From Terriglobales bacterium (GTDB taxonomy: Bacteria > Acidobacteriota > Terriglobia > Terriglobales > Acidobacteriaceae), in assembly GCA_025936825.1 (NCBI GenBank), contig JAICSO010000007.1:1-64000 (forward strand): DNA of 64,000 nt. The letters are read 5' to 3'. Shown here piece by piece: positions 50,707 to 59,637 of this stretch (positions are counted from its first letter, which is position 1; each line of letters begins with the position of its first letter). The notes beneath the pieces are model-generated. The model was not told the DNA's origin. It ran no database searches and was given only the letters and a program-made list of their open reading frames with translations. The position numbers were made by a program, and so were the translations under genes.

Positions 50707-51408
50707 CTACCGCCGGATTTTTAGTGGCGCCTTCAGCGTAAACGGGACGGCCGACTCTGCGGGCAACTCGATCTCTTTGTTTCCCGTGAACGCCGTTCCT
50801 GCGGTGCCTGCGCCCGCGCCGGCTGCGGCGCCGATCGCTGCACCTTTGCCCCCGCCGGCGAGACCACCGATCAGAGCGCCCAGGCCCGCACCGCCACCCG
50901 CCATAACCGCGGTGCGCTTGCCCTTGCCTTTGAGGGTCTGAGTGAATGTCGCGGTCTGAACCGGCATCTCTTCGCCGTCAATCGTCACTGAATTCAGGCG
51001 CAACTGCAGCAACGCGCCACCGGCAAAGCGGCCAAGCGGCTTGGCGTCCACAACCTCCCCGGAAACCTTGGCGCCCGCGGGAATCACAGTTTCACCTTCC
51101 ACTACCACCGCCTTGGCGAGACTGCCGCCAAAGCTCTGGCCAGCCTGGCTGAGCTTTGAACCGACCGCATCAGAGAGACGCACGGTCAGAACTTTGCCGG
51201 AGGGCACCGTCACAGCCGTGGGTGCCCGCCGTTCGGCACTCTGCGAACCCGTGCCCGACCCATTTTGCTCGTCCGTGCCGCCCTGCTGGGCTGCACTGCT
51301 ATCCGGATTTTGGGTGGAGTTGTCGCCGTTGGTCGAACCCGGTTTATTGCAGCCGATCCCCAATGCAAGCAGCGACGTTAATGCAAATACAAGAATGCGC
51401 GATTTCAT
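50707..51408 (-). CDS. Lipoprotein with a glycine-zipper membrane segment
   Basis: This 233-residue protein has a signal peptide with lipobox LGIGC (cysteine ~residue 20) and a low-complexity Ser/Gln/Gly linker. A beta domain begins [20 protein letters not shown] and continues to about residue 165. A glycine-zipper follows, [20 protein letters not shown] then [12 protein letters not shown]. It ends with [11 protein letters not shown]. Such zippers form oligomeric membrane-associated helices. The specific role is unknown; the location is probably the outer membrane. Confidence 0.83.
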   Translation of the reverse strand: MKSRILVFALTSLLALGIGCNKPGSTNGDNSTQNPDSSAAQQGGTDEQNGSGTGSQSAERRAPTAVTVPSGKVLTVRLSDAVGSKLSQAGQSFGGSLAKAVVVEGETVIPAGAKVSGEVVDAKPLGRFAGGALLQLRLNSVTIDGEEMPVQTATFTQTLKGKGKRTAVMAGGGAGLGALIGGLAGGGKGAAIGAAAGAGAGTAGTAFTGNKEIELPAESAVPFTLKAPLKIRR

Positions 51409-51518
51409 GGTTTCTCCCCTGAATAGAAGATTATCCGGAAGTGGTACTCAGAAGAGCAACTCACGACAGTACAGGTGCGTTGGTGGTAAACGGGCAACGC
51501 AGGCTGTGAGTTTGTGTT

Positions 51519-52622
51519 CTAGCCTTTGTGGTCCTCGAATGGAAGAGAACCATTCGAAGAGATCGCTGCAGCTTCGGGCTGGGGTTCGGCGGTAGCAGGT
51601 TGCGCTGTGGGGTCTGCCGCGCTTGCTGCGGCTGCGGCTGCAGCGACTGGTTCCTCTTTCTTAAGAAACTTAGCCGAGTTCAATAGCGTCCGCCCGAGTG
51701 AGGCGTTGTAGCTGGTCCAACTGGATTCGTTTTCGGCCTCGCGTTCGAAGTGCGCGCGCATGCTTTCCATCTTGGAGTCGAGATCGTCGAGATAATGCAA
51801 CATGAGCGCTTCGGGGAACATGGGCAGCTTGGGCGAGCCAAACTCATATTGCCCGTGATGGCTGATGATCAGGTGCTCAATCAATATTTTCATCTCATCG
51901 GGAAAGTTCGGGAGTGCTGCAAGTTTTTTCTGCAGCATCTCCAGTTCGATGATCATGTGCCCCAGCAGTTGACCGCGGCTGGTGTAGGAAAATGAGCGGT
52001 TGTAGGTCAGTTCGTGGATCTTTCCGATGTCGTGAAGAAAAGCGCCCGTGAGCAGCAGGTCGCGATTGATCTGCGGATAGTTTCGGCAGACCAAATCGCA
52101 GGATCGGAACAGCGAAACCACGTGATCGAGAAGGCCGCCGATGTAGGCGTGATGGAGACTCTTGGCGGCGGGCGCATTTTTGTAGGCTTCCGCAAGCTTG
52201 GGATCCGCCATGAATAATTGCACCAGGGTTCGCAGGTTCGAATCTTTAAAGGTTGCTACAAACTCGCCCACCGTGCGCCACAACTCTTCGACATCTTTGG
52301 TGGTCTTGGGAAGGTAATCGCCAAAATCTATTTCGGAGTCGCCCAGCTTACGAAGTTTGTGAATGGTGAGCTGAAAACGGTTCTTGTATTTGTTCAGCAA
52401 GCCTTTGATCTTCAGGAAGTCTTCCTGCTCGAAGGCGTCGAGGGCATCCTCGACGTTGTCCCACATTTTGGCCTCGATTTGGCCGCAGCGATCACCGAGG
52501 GTGAGCGCGAGGTACGGCTCTCCCGTCTTCTTCGGCTTTACCTGCTTACTGATAACGACGAAGCTGGAGACGACGACTTTGTTCTCGAAGCGTGGACAGT
52601 CGGAGAGGAAGAACTCTTTCAT
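51519..52622 (-). CDS. YhaM-like 3'-5' exoribonuclease (OB fold plus HD domain)
   Basis: This 367-residue protein has an N-terminal OB-fold nucleic-acid-binding domain (YLALTLGDRCGQIEAKMWDN) and an HD metal-dependent hydrolase domain: SLHHAYIGGLLDHVV, FLHDIGKIHEL and LIISHHGQYEFGSPK. This is the YhaM architecture, which trims RNA 3' ends and single-stranded DNA. The C-terminal ~45 residues are Ala/Pro-rich and disordered. It is followed on the same strand by a SurA-type gene lying upstream at 53765. Confidence 0.9.
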   Translation of the reverse strand: MKEFFLSDCPRFENKVVVSSFVVISKQVKPKKTGEPYLALTLGDRCGQIEAKMWDNVEDALDAFEQEDFLKIKGLLNKYKNRFQLTIHKLRKLGDSEIDFGDYLPKTTKDVEELWRTVGEFVATFKDSNLRTLVQLFMADPKLAEAYKNAPAAKSLHHAYIGGLLDHVVSLFRSCDLVCRNYPQINRDLLLTGAFLHDIGKIHELTYNRSFSYTSRGQLLGHMIIELEMLQKKLAALPNFPDEMKILIEHLIISHHGQYEFGSPKLPMFPEALMLHYLDDLDSKMESMRAHFEREAENESSWTSYNASLGRTLLNSAKFLKKEEPVAAAAAAASAADPTAQPATAEPQPEAAAISSNGSLPFEDHKG

Positions 52623-52685
52623 GGTGGCCCAGGGCGCGTTGTTGCTTCTACTCGCGTAAAAGCATCAACTCCCGCCCAGATTACC

Positions 52686-53765
52686 CTAAAAAACGCCCAG
52701 CTTCTTTCTCTTTTTCAGTTCTTTGGCGTTGCCTTCCTTGGCGGCGGTGGTAACGACGGGCTTGGTCTGATTGCTGCTGGCGCCGGTATCCACGTATCCG
52801 GGCTTAATGTCAATGTAGGCTTCTTCGCGCAGCTTCTTCAGATAATCTCTCATGGCCGGCTGCATTTTCTGCATGTAAACAGCGTCGCGTACCCGGTCTT
52901 CAACCTCCGAAAATGCAGGTGTGCCGGCCTGAAGGTGATCCGTCACCTTGAGAATCACGAAACCCTGGCGAGTGCGAATCACGTCGGAAATATCACCCTT
53001 CTTCATTGCGAAAGTGGTGTCCTCCAGCTGTTTGGCCAGCTTGCCGCGTGCGAATCCGCCAAGGTCGCCACCCTGGGCCGCCGATGGATCTTGAGATTCT
53101 TTTTTGGCCAGATCTTCGAAACTGGCGCCTGCACGAATCTGTTTCAAGATGTCTTCCGCTTTTGCTTTGGCAGCGGCGATTTTGGTTTCATCGTTGCCGG
53201 CGTCGTCCGTCGAGATCAGGATTTCGCTCAGCCGGATCTCTTCGCCATGGGCCATGTCCGCTTTATGCTTCTCGTAAAACCGGCGGATATCCTCATTGCT
53301 CACATTGATATGCGGGCTCACTTCGTGCTGGATCACCTGCTGCGTAATGATGTCGGTTTTCAGATTCTGCTTAAAATCTTCAAAGGACATCCCCTGCGCC
53401 GCCGCGGCCTTCTCGAGATCTTCCATCGTCGCCAGCTTCATCTGCTTACGGATATCGTCCAGGCGCTTGACCACTTCGGTTTCGGCGGTAATGCCGAGTT
53501 CCTTGCCCTTCTCGAGCAAGAGCTGGCGATCAATCAGGCCGCGAAGCACGTCCTTTGTACCCTGAGAACAATCCTGGTCAGGTCGCTGGTTTTCCTGGCG
53601 GTCACAATCATCTTTCAGCAACTGCTGCTCACGCTGATATTGAGTCCGCGTGATGATGGAGTTATTGACGCGGGCTACGATTTCTTCGACCACGGTATCC
53701 CCAAAAAGGACCACCGGGAAAAGCACAAAGGCTGCGATCGAGCAGGAGATCAAACGCTTGTACAT
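52686..53765 (-). CDS. SurA-type periplasmic peptidyl-prolyl isomerase
   Basis: This 359-residue protein has a signal peptide (to about residue 22). The SurA N-terminal chaperone domain reads VEEIVARVNNSIITRTQYQR, and 'LIDRQLLLEKGKELGI' follows. One parvulin domain spans ~175-290, with IRLSEILIST, GGDLGGFARGKLAKQLEDTT and RTRQGFVILKVTDH. E. coli SurA has two parvulin domains, so this is the single-domain type. It assists outer-membrane protein folding. The basic tail ends KKRKKLGVF. It is upstream of the YhaM-like gene in one unit. Confidence 0.92.
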   Translation of the reverse strand: MYKRLISCSIAAFVLFPVVLFGDTVVEEIVARVNNSIITRTQYQREQQLLKDDCDRQENQRPDQDCSQGTKDVLRGLIDRQLLLEKGKELGITAETEVVKRLDDIRKQMKLATMEDLEKAAAAQGMSFEDFKQNLKTDIITQQVIQHEVSPHINVSNEDIRRFYEKHKADMAHGEEIRLSEILISTDDAGNDETKIAAAKAKAEDILKQIRAGASFEDLAKKESQDPSAAQGGDLGGFARGKLAKQLEDTTFAMKKGDISDVIRTRQGFVILKVTDHLQAGTPAFSEVEDRVRDAVYMQKMQPAMRDYLKKLREEAYIDIKPGYVDTGASSNQTKPVVTTAAKEGNAKELKKRKKLGVF

Positions 53766-53895
53766 AGGGAACCTGGGATTCTGGTATCAGTTGCCACCAG
53801 GAGGCAGAGAAGAGCCTTTGCCGCTGGCTTTTCCCACTCACTGGATTAGATGCTTCGAATTGTAAATGGTGGGCAGTGCGCCTGGCCAGCAGAGC

Positions 53896-54645
53896 TCAGT
53901 TTGTTCGGGCGAGGGAGACCGTCGTAACGTCGTCGTGGGTGGGAGCAGTACCCATAAACTGTTGTACGCGCGACAGAAGCCCTAAACAGGTCTCACGGGC
54001 ACTCTGAAACCCGAGTTCCTGCATATATTTTTTGACGCCTTCGAGACCGAACTCATCCCCTCGGCGGCGCGCCTCGACAACACCTCGGGAGATTAACAAA
54101 ACGAGATGGCCAGGCCCAAGCGCAACCATACCCGGCTCGGGGACCGCGTGGGAAAACAAGCCCAACGGCAGCGCTGTCGCCCCCAGTTCCGCAATGTGGC
54201 CCCCGTCGCGCATTAAGCCTGGGGTGTGGCCGGCGTTTACGTAGGCAAGGGTCTTCAGATGCTCGTTATAGCAAGCGATAAACGCTGAACATTGATGGAC
54301 TCCGCCCGCAGCTTTTATTATCTCCCGATTCAGTCGAATCCAAAGCTCAGTCATGGCTTCCATCTCATTGCTCGCAGGATCGCTGAGCAGTTCCGCGGAG
54401 AGGTTCCGCAGCTCCTTCTGCATAGCGACCATGATCGGACGCGCCTGCTCCAACTTCCCCGCAACGTCAAACAAGCCGAACAGGAGCCGCTCCCCGTTGC
54501 ATCGGCTGAAGTCATAAAAATCACCGCTACGCCGCTGTCCGTAATAGACCGCCCCAAGTTCACCATCGCGAACCTGTGGAATCTCGGCATGGACAGGGTC
54601 TTCCCAAGGCAGAATTTTTTCAGGATTGGCGGCGGTCTGCTTCAT
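53896..54645 (-). CDS. SpoIIE/RsbU-type PP2C phosphatase domain protein with an altered metal site
   Basis: This protein of about 249 residues starts at the internal ATG giving MKQTAANPEK. It consists of one PPM/SpoIIE phosphatase domain. Seen are RSGDFYDF, LFGLFDVAGK, AYVNAGHTPGLMRDGG, GATALPLGLF and the final HDDVTTVSLA. The usual metal-binding TDG motif ('LLYTDGVTEA') is replaced by LLISRGVVEA, so one aspartate ligand is Arg. No sensor domain is attached. It may act on an anti-anti-sigma factor if still active; no partner is encoded nearby. Confidence 0.85.
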   Translation of the reverse strand: MKQTAANPEKILPWEDPVHAEIPQVRDGELGAVYYGQRRSGDFYDFSRCNGERLLFGLFDVAGKLEQARPIMVAMQKELRNLSAELLSDPASNEMEAMTELWIRLNREIIKAAGGVHQCSAFIACYNEHLKTLAYVNAGHTPGLMRDGGHIAELGATALPLGLFSHAVPEPGMVALGPGHLVLLISRGVVEARRRGDEFGLEGVKKYMQELGFQSARETCLGLLSRVQQFMGTAPTHDDVTTVSLARTN

Positions 54646-54740
54646 GGCCAGCAGGATGAACTTAGCACTGATTACCCACCAAGCCAATAAAGATCAGCTT
54701 CGGGCTGACACTAGAAGGCCGGTTTTGGCATTAACTGCTT

Positions 54741-56147
54741 CTAATTCCCCGAGTGGCGCAATTCGGCGCGCATGTCGCTTTCCAAACTGCCGTAGTCGGT
54801 GTGCAGCACCGAGCGCAACGAGCTTTCCGGAGAATCCCCGGCTCCGATTCGCTGCAGAATCCGGACTACATCCGGCATTCCGTAATGGCCGTAAAGGTAA
54901 CCGGCAGCGAAGAGGGACTCGTCGTACGCAAGGGCCGCCTCCTGAGTGCTGAGCGAGGAAAAGCTGTGCTCCAGCATGTTCAGCGGAATATCCCTTTCTG
55001 CCTGGAACAGCTGCGCAAGTTGGGCGGTGCGGCCACCCAGAAGGCGTGGCTCCAGCATTTGTGCAATGCCTTCATTCAGCCACGCAGGACAACGATGTGC
55101 AGTTATGTCGCCGATGAAACTGTGAGTAAGCTCGTGCTTCAAAACGCGCGCCAGTTGCGGAGTGATTGAATCTACGCCGCGCAACGGAATCCGCAGCTCG
55201 CCGTCGTTCAGCGCACCCATCCACGACGGCGCTCGCGTTACATCAAAGAATGCCTGGCTGGTATAGAGGACGACGCGAATGCTTGAACGCGGTTCGTTTC
55301 CAAACGTATGGGCGAGATCTTGATATTCCGATTCCAATGTGGAGAGCAGTTGGTCGCGAAAAGCATCCGAACTCTGGCTCCCTTCAAACCGGAGTACAAA
55401 GTGACCGGACTCGCGCTCGCTATAGTTGGATTCGGCGGAGACATCGCGTTGTGCCTTGGCAAGTAATTGCGAGACGGTAGCGTCCGGACGGTAAGACAGA
55501 GATTTCTTCCAGCTCTGAATCGCGTCCTGCAAACGTCCCGCCGCATATTCCGCATACCCGAGAGTGGCGAACGCGTCAGGCGAGTCTGGGGCTACTTCGG
55601 TCGCGCGCTTTGCGTAAGAAATCGCATCAAGAGCGCTGCCGGTCCGTAACAGGACTGCCGCATAGTACGTCAGCACGGCGGGATTGTCGGGTTGGAACCG
55701 GAGCGCGGTCTGGAAGTCGCGTTTGGACTCAACGAAACGGCCCCCTTCAAATCCCGATTTCCCGGCAAGGTAATACGCAATTGCACTAAGTTCGGGATTA
55801 TGGCGCGCCTCGATGGCCGCCAGTGCGCCGCGGTCGACTTCATGGTTATGCACCACCTGGTCAAGCAGATCCTGTTCGCCACTAACCTGTACTTCGGGAG
55901 TGAATGTCGGAACAGTTATGGCCTGACCCGACGGCACGCTGGTTGGGTCGACTTCTATGCTGGCGACTTTACTCTTCGGGATCGTGAAGCTATTGTCCCC
56001 AACCTGATATTGAACGGTGCTGGAATCTTCTTTCGCCTCATCGGCGTAGATCACATCTCCATTCTTCAGATGGATTACTTCCCCCGACGCCAACAGAGAC
56101 GCTGAGGCGGCCAATAGAACATACGCCGGGATGACAAATACACGCAC
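54741..56147 (-). CDS. Secreted TPR protein with an MA-like (gluzincin) metallopeptidase domain
   Basis: This 468-residue protein starts at a GTG. The signal peptide is followed by a short beta module (VIHLKNGDVIYADEAKED). A TPR block spans ~95-240 (AYYLAGKSGFEGGRFVESKR, 'ALRFQPDNPAVLTYYAAVLL'). The C-terminal peptidase domain has the zinc motif VLKHELTHSFIGD and the third ligand in PAWLNEGIAQM. It probably acts outside the cytoplasm. Its start overlaps the open frame of the divergent M1 peptidase, so one or both starts must lie further in. Confidence 0.87.
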   Translation of the reverse strand: MRVFVIPAYVLLAASASLLASGEVIHLKNGDVIYADEAKEDSSTVQYQVGDNSFTIPKSKVASIEVDPTSVPSGQAITVPTFTPEVQVSGEQDLLDQVVHNHEVDRGALAAIEARHNPELSAIAYYLAGKSGFEGGRFVESKRDFQTALRFQPDNPAVLTYYAAVLLRTGSALDAISYAKRATEVAPDSPDAFATLGYAEYAAGRLQDAIQSWKKSLSYRPDATVSQLLAKAQRDVSAESNYSERESGHFVLRFEGSQSSDAFRDQLLSTLESEYQDLAHTFGNEPRSSIRVVLYTSQAFFDVTRAPSWMGALNDGELRIPLRGVDSITPQLARVLKHELTHSFIGDITAHRCPAWLNEGIAQMLEPRLLGGRTAQLAQLFQAERDIPLNMLEHSFSSLSTQEAALAYDESLFAAGYLYGHYGMPDVVRILQRIGAGDSPESSLRSVLHTDYGSLESDMRAELRHSGN

Positions 56148-56184
56148 TCAGGCGCATTCTAGAGGCAAGACAGGCTGTGTCGAA

Positions 56185-58665
56185 GTGACCGACGTAACAG
56201 TCAGATCGCGGTGGTTGGGGCTTGTACTGCTGGTGATCAGCGTTGTCGCCTGCGCGCAAACGCCTGCGCCCAATCCCGGACGCGAAGAATCGCTCTATCT
56301 AAGATTGCGGGCAGTGGGCTTGGACGCTTCCCGCGTTTACAAGATCCGCAACGCGGCGCTTGACCGGGGTGCGGTTCATATCTCATTAGACGACGGCACG
56401 ATCGCATTCACCGAACAAGCGGATGGACATATTACAGGCGCCCTGTTCCAAGGGGACGGAGACCTGTTGTTGATTCCCCCAAACTCTGTGGAACGCGCAT
56501 CCATGGCCCTATTCACCGGCGCCGCGATTCTGGAAGAACGTTTTTCGATCGCTTACCTGCGTTTCAATGATGACGTTTACACCGAATTAAAAGACAGATT
56601 GCGTCCTCCCGAAGATGCGACGAACTTCGTAGATCAGTTCAATAAGCTTGCCATCACGCTGGCTCAAGAAGACGGCTTGCGCCTGCTCCTTAGCTTCAGC
56701 AACTCGCCTGAGTACGCTGCGTCGGCAGCCGGGGATCACTTGTTGCATGCCTACATTCAGGGCAACAAGCTCGGCCCGTTTGAGGTGCGCTACGACTCCT
56801 TGCTTCCCGAATCGGTATCCGTTGGAGCGCACAAGAGCGTTCCTCGAGGTGATTTCTACAATGTGTGGGCGTCTTTTGCCGACAAAAAAATCCCGCAGGC
56901 AGAAACCGATCCTGACACGGGCCTATCTACGCTTCGGGATTTTGAGATCACGCAATACACGATCAAGACCGATGTAAAGCCACCGACCGAAATCAGCGCC
57001 ACAGCCGTTTTGTCGATCAATCCCCGCCGAAGCGGAAGTCGAATCCTGCTATTTGAGCTTTCACGCCTTTTGCAGGTGCAGAGCATAGAGGCTAATGGCA
57101 ACTCAGTCGAATTCATTCACAATCAGGCGGTCGAGGGTTCACAACTGGCGCGGCGCGGCAATGATGCGCTGGCGGTTTTCCTGCCCCTGCCGATGAAGAC
57201 CGGGCAGTCGATCCAGTTGAAAATCAGCTACTCCGGTTCTGTATTATCGGAGGCCGCAAATGGATTGCTATATGTCGGCGAGCGCGGCACTTGGTATCCC
57301 AATGCTGGATTTGCGATGGCCACCTTCGACATGGAGTTTCGGTATCCGGAGGGCTGGACCCTGGTGGCAGTCGGGCATCGCGCCAACTTGAAAACAGACA
57401 ATACAGAACAGGTCGCGCACTGGATCACGGAACGGAAAGTTCCGGTGGCTGGATTCAATCTCGGGAAATATTCACGCACCGTGACTCGGGCCGCCGGCGT
57501 CGATGTAGAAACGTATGCCACCGGCAATGTTGAGAAGGGTTTTGCAGTTGCCCAAACGGCCCCTTTGCCGGTCCCCGATCTGCTAAGGCGCCCGCAAGGG
57601 ATGCCGGCCGCACCCATGCCGTTGGCGCCTCAGCCCGCAATACCGAAGCCCTCACGCAACTTGGAATTCGTGAGCAAATCCGCCGATGAAGCTTTGGACT
57701 ATTACGCTGACCATTTTGGCCCTTATCCGTACGGCGGGCTAATGCTGACTCAATTCCCGGGAACCGTCAGTCAGGGCTGGCCCGGGTTGGTGTTTCTTTC
57801 AAGCTACTCGTTTCTAACTCCGCCGGAACTCGAGCAAGTGCAACACGATCCCGTAGACCGCCTGGGAACCGAGATCATCATTCCACACGAGATTGCCCAT
57901 CAATGGTGGGGAGATCTGGTCACATGGAACGGCTATCGCGACCAATGGATCATGGAAGCGCTAGCCAACTACAGCGCGTTGATGCTTCTGGAATCGAAAA
58001 ATCCCGTTGCCTTTCATCGACTCATGCAGCGCTACCGTGACGATCTGCTCGAGAAGTCGGACGATGATTCAGTGCTGATGGACGCGGGTCCGGTCACGTT
58101 TGGGCAGCGGCTGTCGTCTTCCAAGTTTCCCGACGCATATCAGGCCATTAGTTACGGTCGCGGAACATGGATTTTTCACATGCTTCGCACCATGCTGGAC
58201 GACGCCGCGCCGGCGCAGTCCACAAAGGGAACAGACCAGCCATTCCTTCGGGCCCTGCGTACTCTACGCAAAGACTACGAAGGAAAAGCGATCACTACCT
58301 CGCAGCTGCTGTCCGTATTCGAAGCCCAGTTGCCCAAGCCGCTCTGGTATGAAGGCAAGAAGTCGCTGGAGTGGTTTTACGACTCGTGGCTCAGCGGTAC
58401 AGCAGTGCCTCGCTTTGAACTGCACGACGTGAAAATCGGCGGGAACAAGGCTATGCCACTAGTCAGCGGCACGATCGTTCAGAAGGACGCGCCCGATACC
58501 CTGGTTACAGCTGTTCCTCTCTACGCAGTTGTCGGAACTAGGACCGTATTGTTGCGGCGTGTATTTGCCGACGGAAGCGAGACTCCGTTCCGGCTTACCG
58601 TCCCAGTGGGGACGCGCAAAATCCTCATCGATCCTGAACAGACGCTACTCTCACGAGCGAAATAG
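56185..58665 (+). CDS. Exported M1-family aminopeptidase-like protein
   Basis: This protein of about 826 residues has an N-terminal signal segment (RWLGLVLLVISVVACAQ). A family-specific domain spans roughly the first 250 residues. The M1 beta saddle includes LYVGERGTWYPNAGFAMAT. The catalytic zinc motif is IIPHEIAHQWWGD, with the third ligand in WIMEALANYSAL. The exopeptidase GAMEN motif is not evident: FPGTVSQGWPGLVFLSSYSF occupies its place. It may therefore not be a true aminopeptidase. Start: an ATG at 56131 overlaps the divergent gene, so the GTG at 56185 is preferred. Confidence 0.88.
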   Translation: MTDVTVRSRWLGLVLLVISVVACAQTPAPNPGREESLYLRLRAVGLDASRVYKIRNAALDRGAVHISLDDGTIAFTEQADGHITGALFQGDGDLLLIPPNSVERASMALFTGAAILEERFSIAYLRFNDDVYTELKDRLRPPEDATNFVDQFNKLAITLAQEDGLRLLLSFSNSPEYAASAAGDHLLHAYIQGNKLGPFEVRYDSLLPESVSVGAHKSVPRGDFYNVWASFADKKIPQAETDPDTGLSTLRDFEITQYTIKTDVKPPTEISATAVLSINPRRSGSRILLFELSRLLQVQSIEANGNSVEFIHNQAVEGSQLARRGNDALAVFLPLPMKTGQSIQLKISYSGSVLSEAANGLLYVGERGTWYPNAGFAMATFDMEFRYPEGWTLVAVGHRANLKTDNTEQVAHWITERKVPVAGFNLGKYSRTVTRAAGVDVETYATGNVEKGFAVAQTAPLPVPDLLRRPQGMPAAPMPLAPQPAIPKPSRNLEFVSKSADEALDYYADHFGPYPYGGLMLTQFPGTVSQGWPGLVFLSSYSFLTPPELEQVQHDPVDRLGTEIIIPHEIAHQWWGDLVTWNGYRDQWIMEALANYSALMLLESKNPVAFHRLMQRYRDDLLEKSDDDSVLMDAGPVTFGQRLSSSKFPDAYQAISYGRGTWIFHMLRTMLDDAAPAQSTKGTDQPFLRALRTLRKDYEGKAITTSQLLSVFEAQLPKPLWYEGKKSLEWFYDSWLSGTAVPRFELHDVKIGGNKAMPLVSGTIVQKDAPDTLVTAVPLYAVVGTRTVLLRRVFADGSETPFRLTVPVGTRKILIDPEQTLLSRAK

Positions 58666-58720
58666 GTCATCGCTCCGCCCTCTTGGTGGCCGCCAGTTGG
58701 GTCGCGGTACACTAACCTGC

Positions 58721-59548
58721 GTGCCGGCAGATTCACCCGTCAAGAATGGATCGAAAATCGTACGCTTCGGCGTCTTTGAAGCAGACTTGCAGGCGCGCGA
58801 GTTGCGCAAGTCGGGCCGCCGGCTGCGAGTTCAGGAACAGCCTTTTTCTGTTTTGGTTGCACTGATCGCACGTCACGGCGCGATCGTGACCCGGGAAGAG
58901 TTGCGCGCAGAACTATGGCCCGCCGACACCTTCGTCGACTTTGACCACAGCTTGAACACCGCCGTCAACAAGTTGCGAGAGGTGCTGGGCGATTCGGCAA
59001 CCGAACCGCGTTTTATTGAAACCGTCGCACGTCGCGGATACAGATTCGTTGCTGAATTACAGCCGGAACAAGCGCCAGCGGCAGTTCCGTCGAATGGAAC
59101 TCACGCACCGGTCGCTCCTGAACATGACCTGCCTCGGGCGCATCGGGGACTCACGCGCACGCTCTTCGGCCTAATTCAGATGATGTATCTCGCCTTCTAC
59201 ATCGCGGCACTGTTTCACTGGGAAGACGTATATAGAATCAGCTGGCCGAATATCGGCATGCCCATTGTGTTCATTGCCGTGCTTGTGACAGCGGCGGTGG
59301 GAATTCCGCTGCGCTGTTATTTAGTTTCGGGTGTAGCGTTCGACTATTCGCGCCTGGGTGATAAATTCCAGCGAATCTTCCTTGGGTTTCTGGTCCTAGA
59401 TCAGCTTTGGGCCATCGCGCCATTCATGCTGCTAAATCAAATCGGCTTTGGACCCGCGCTGGGCGCAACCGCCGCCCTTCTTTATGTCCCCTTTGCTGAG
59501 AGGACGCTCATCCGCATGGCATATCCAGCAGCGGTGGCAATCATCTGA
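58721..59548 (+). CDS. Membrane-bound winged-helix (OmpR/CadC-type) regulator
   Basis: This protein of about 275 residues starts at a GTG. The N-terminal ~105 residues are a Trans_reg_C winged helix: VRFGVFEADLQARELRKSGR, 'FDHSLNTAVNKLREVLGD' and FIETVARRGYRFVAEL. After a Pro/Ala linker come about four hydrophobic helices (from FGLIQMMYLAFYIAALF to the C-terminus) instead of the usual TPR or WD40 output. It is therefore a one-component regulator fixed to the membrane by a polytopic domain. Signal and targets are unknown. Confidence 0.85.
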   Translation: MPADSPVKNGSKIVRFGVFEADLQARELRKSGRRLRVQEQPFSVLVALIARHGAIVTREELRAELWPADTFVDFDHSLNTAVNKLREVLGDSATEPRFIETVARRGYRFVAELQPEQAPAAVPSNGTHAPVAPEHDLPRAHRGLTRTLFGLIQMMYLAFYIAALFHWEDVYRISWPNIGMPIVFIAVLVTAAVGIPLRCYLVSGVAFDYSRLGDKFQRIFLGFLVLDQLWAIAPFMLLNQIGFGPALGATAALLYVPFAERTLIRMAYPAAVAII

Positions 59549-59637
59549 GGCAGTCGTTGTGATTTTTCCCGAAGTCTCCACAGGCAGAGTTTAATCCGCG
59601 TTCATCCGCCCGAATCCGTGGAGATGAAGTTCCTCCG

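Noticed and set aside
52218-53849. A 543-codon plus-strand open frame
   Set aside because: It is antisense to the well-supported YhaM-like and SurA-type genes, with no motifs or ribosome binding site of its own; GC-rich codon bias creates such shadows.
56131-56184. N-terminal extension of the M1-type peptidase from the ATG at 56131
   Set aside because: It would overlap the divergent TPR-peptidase start and precede a good signal peptide with non-secretory residues; the GTG at 56185 is preferred, though not proven.
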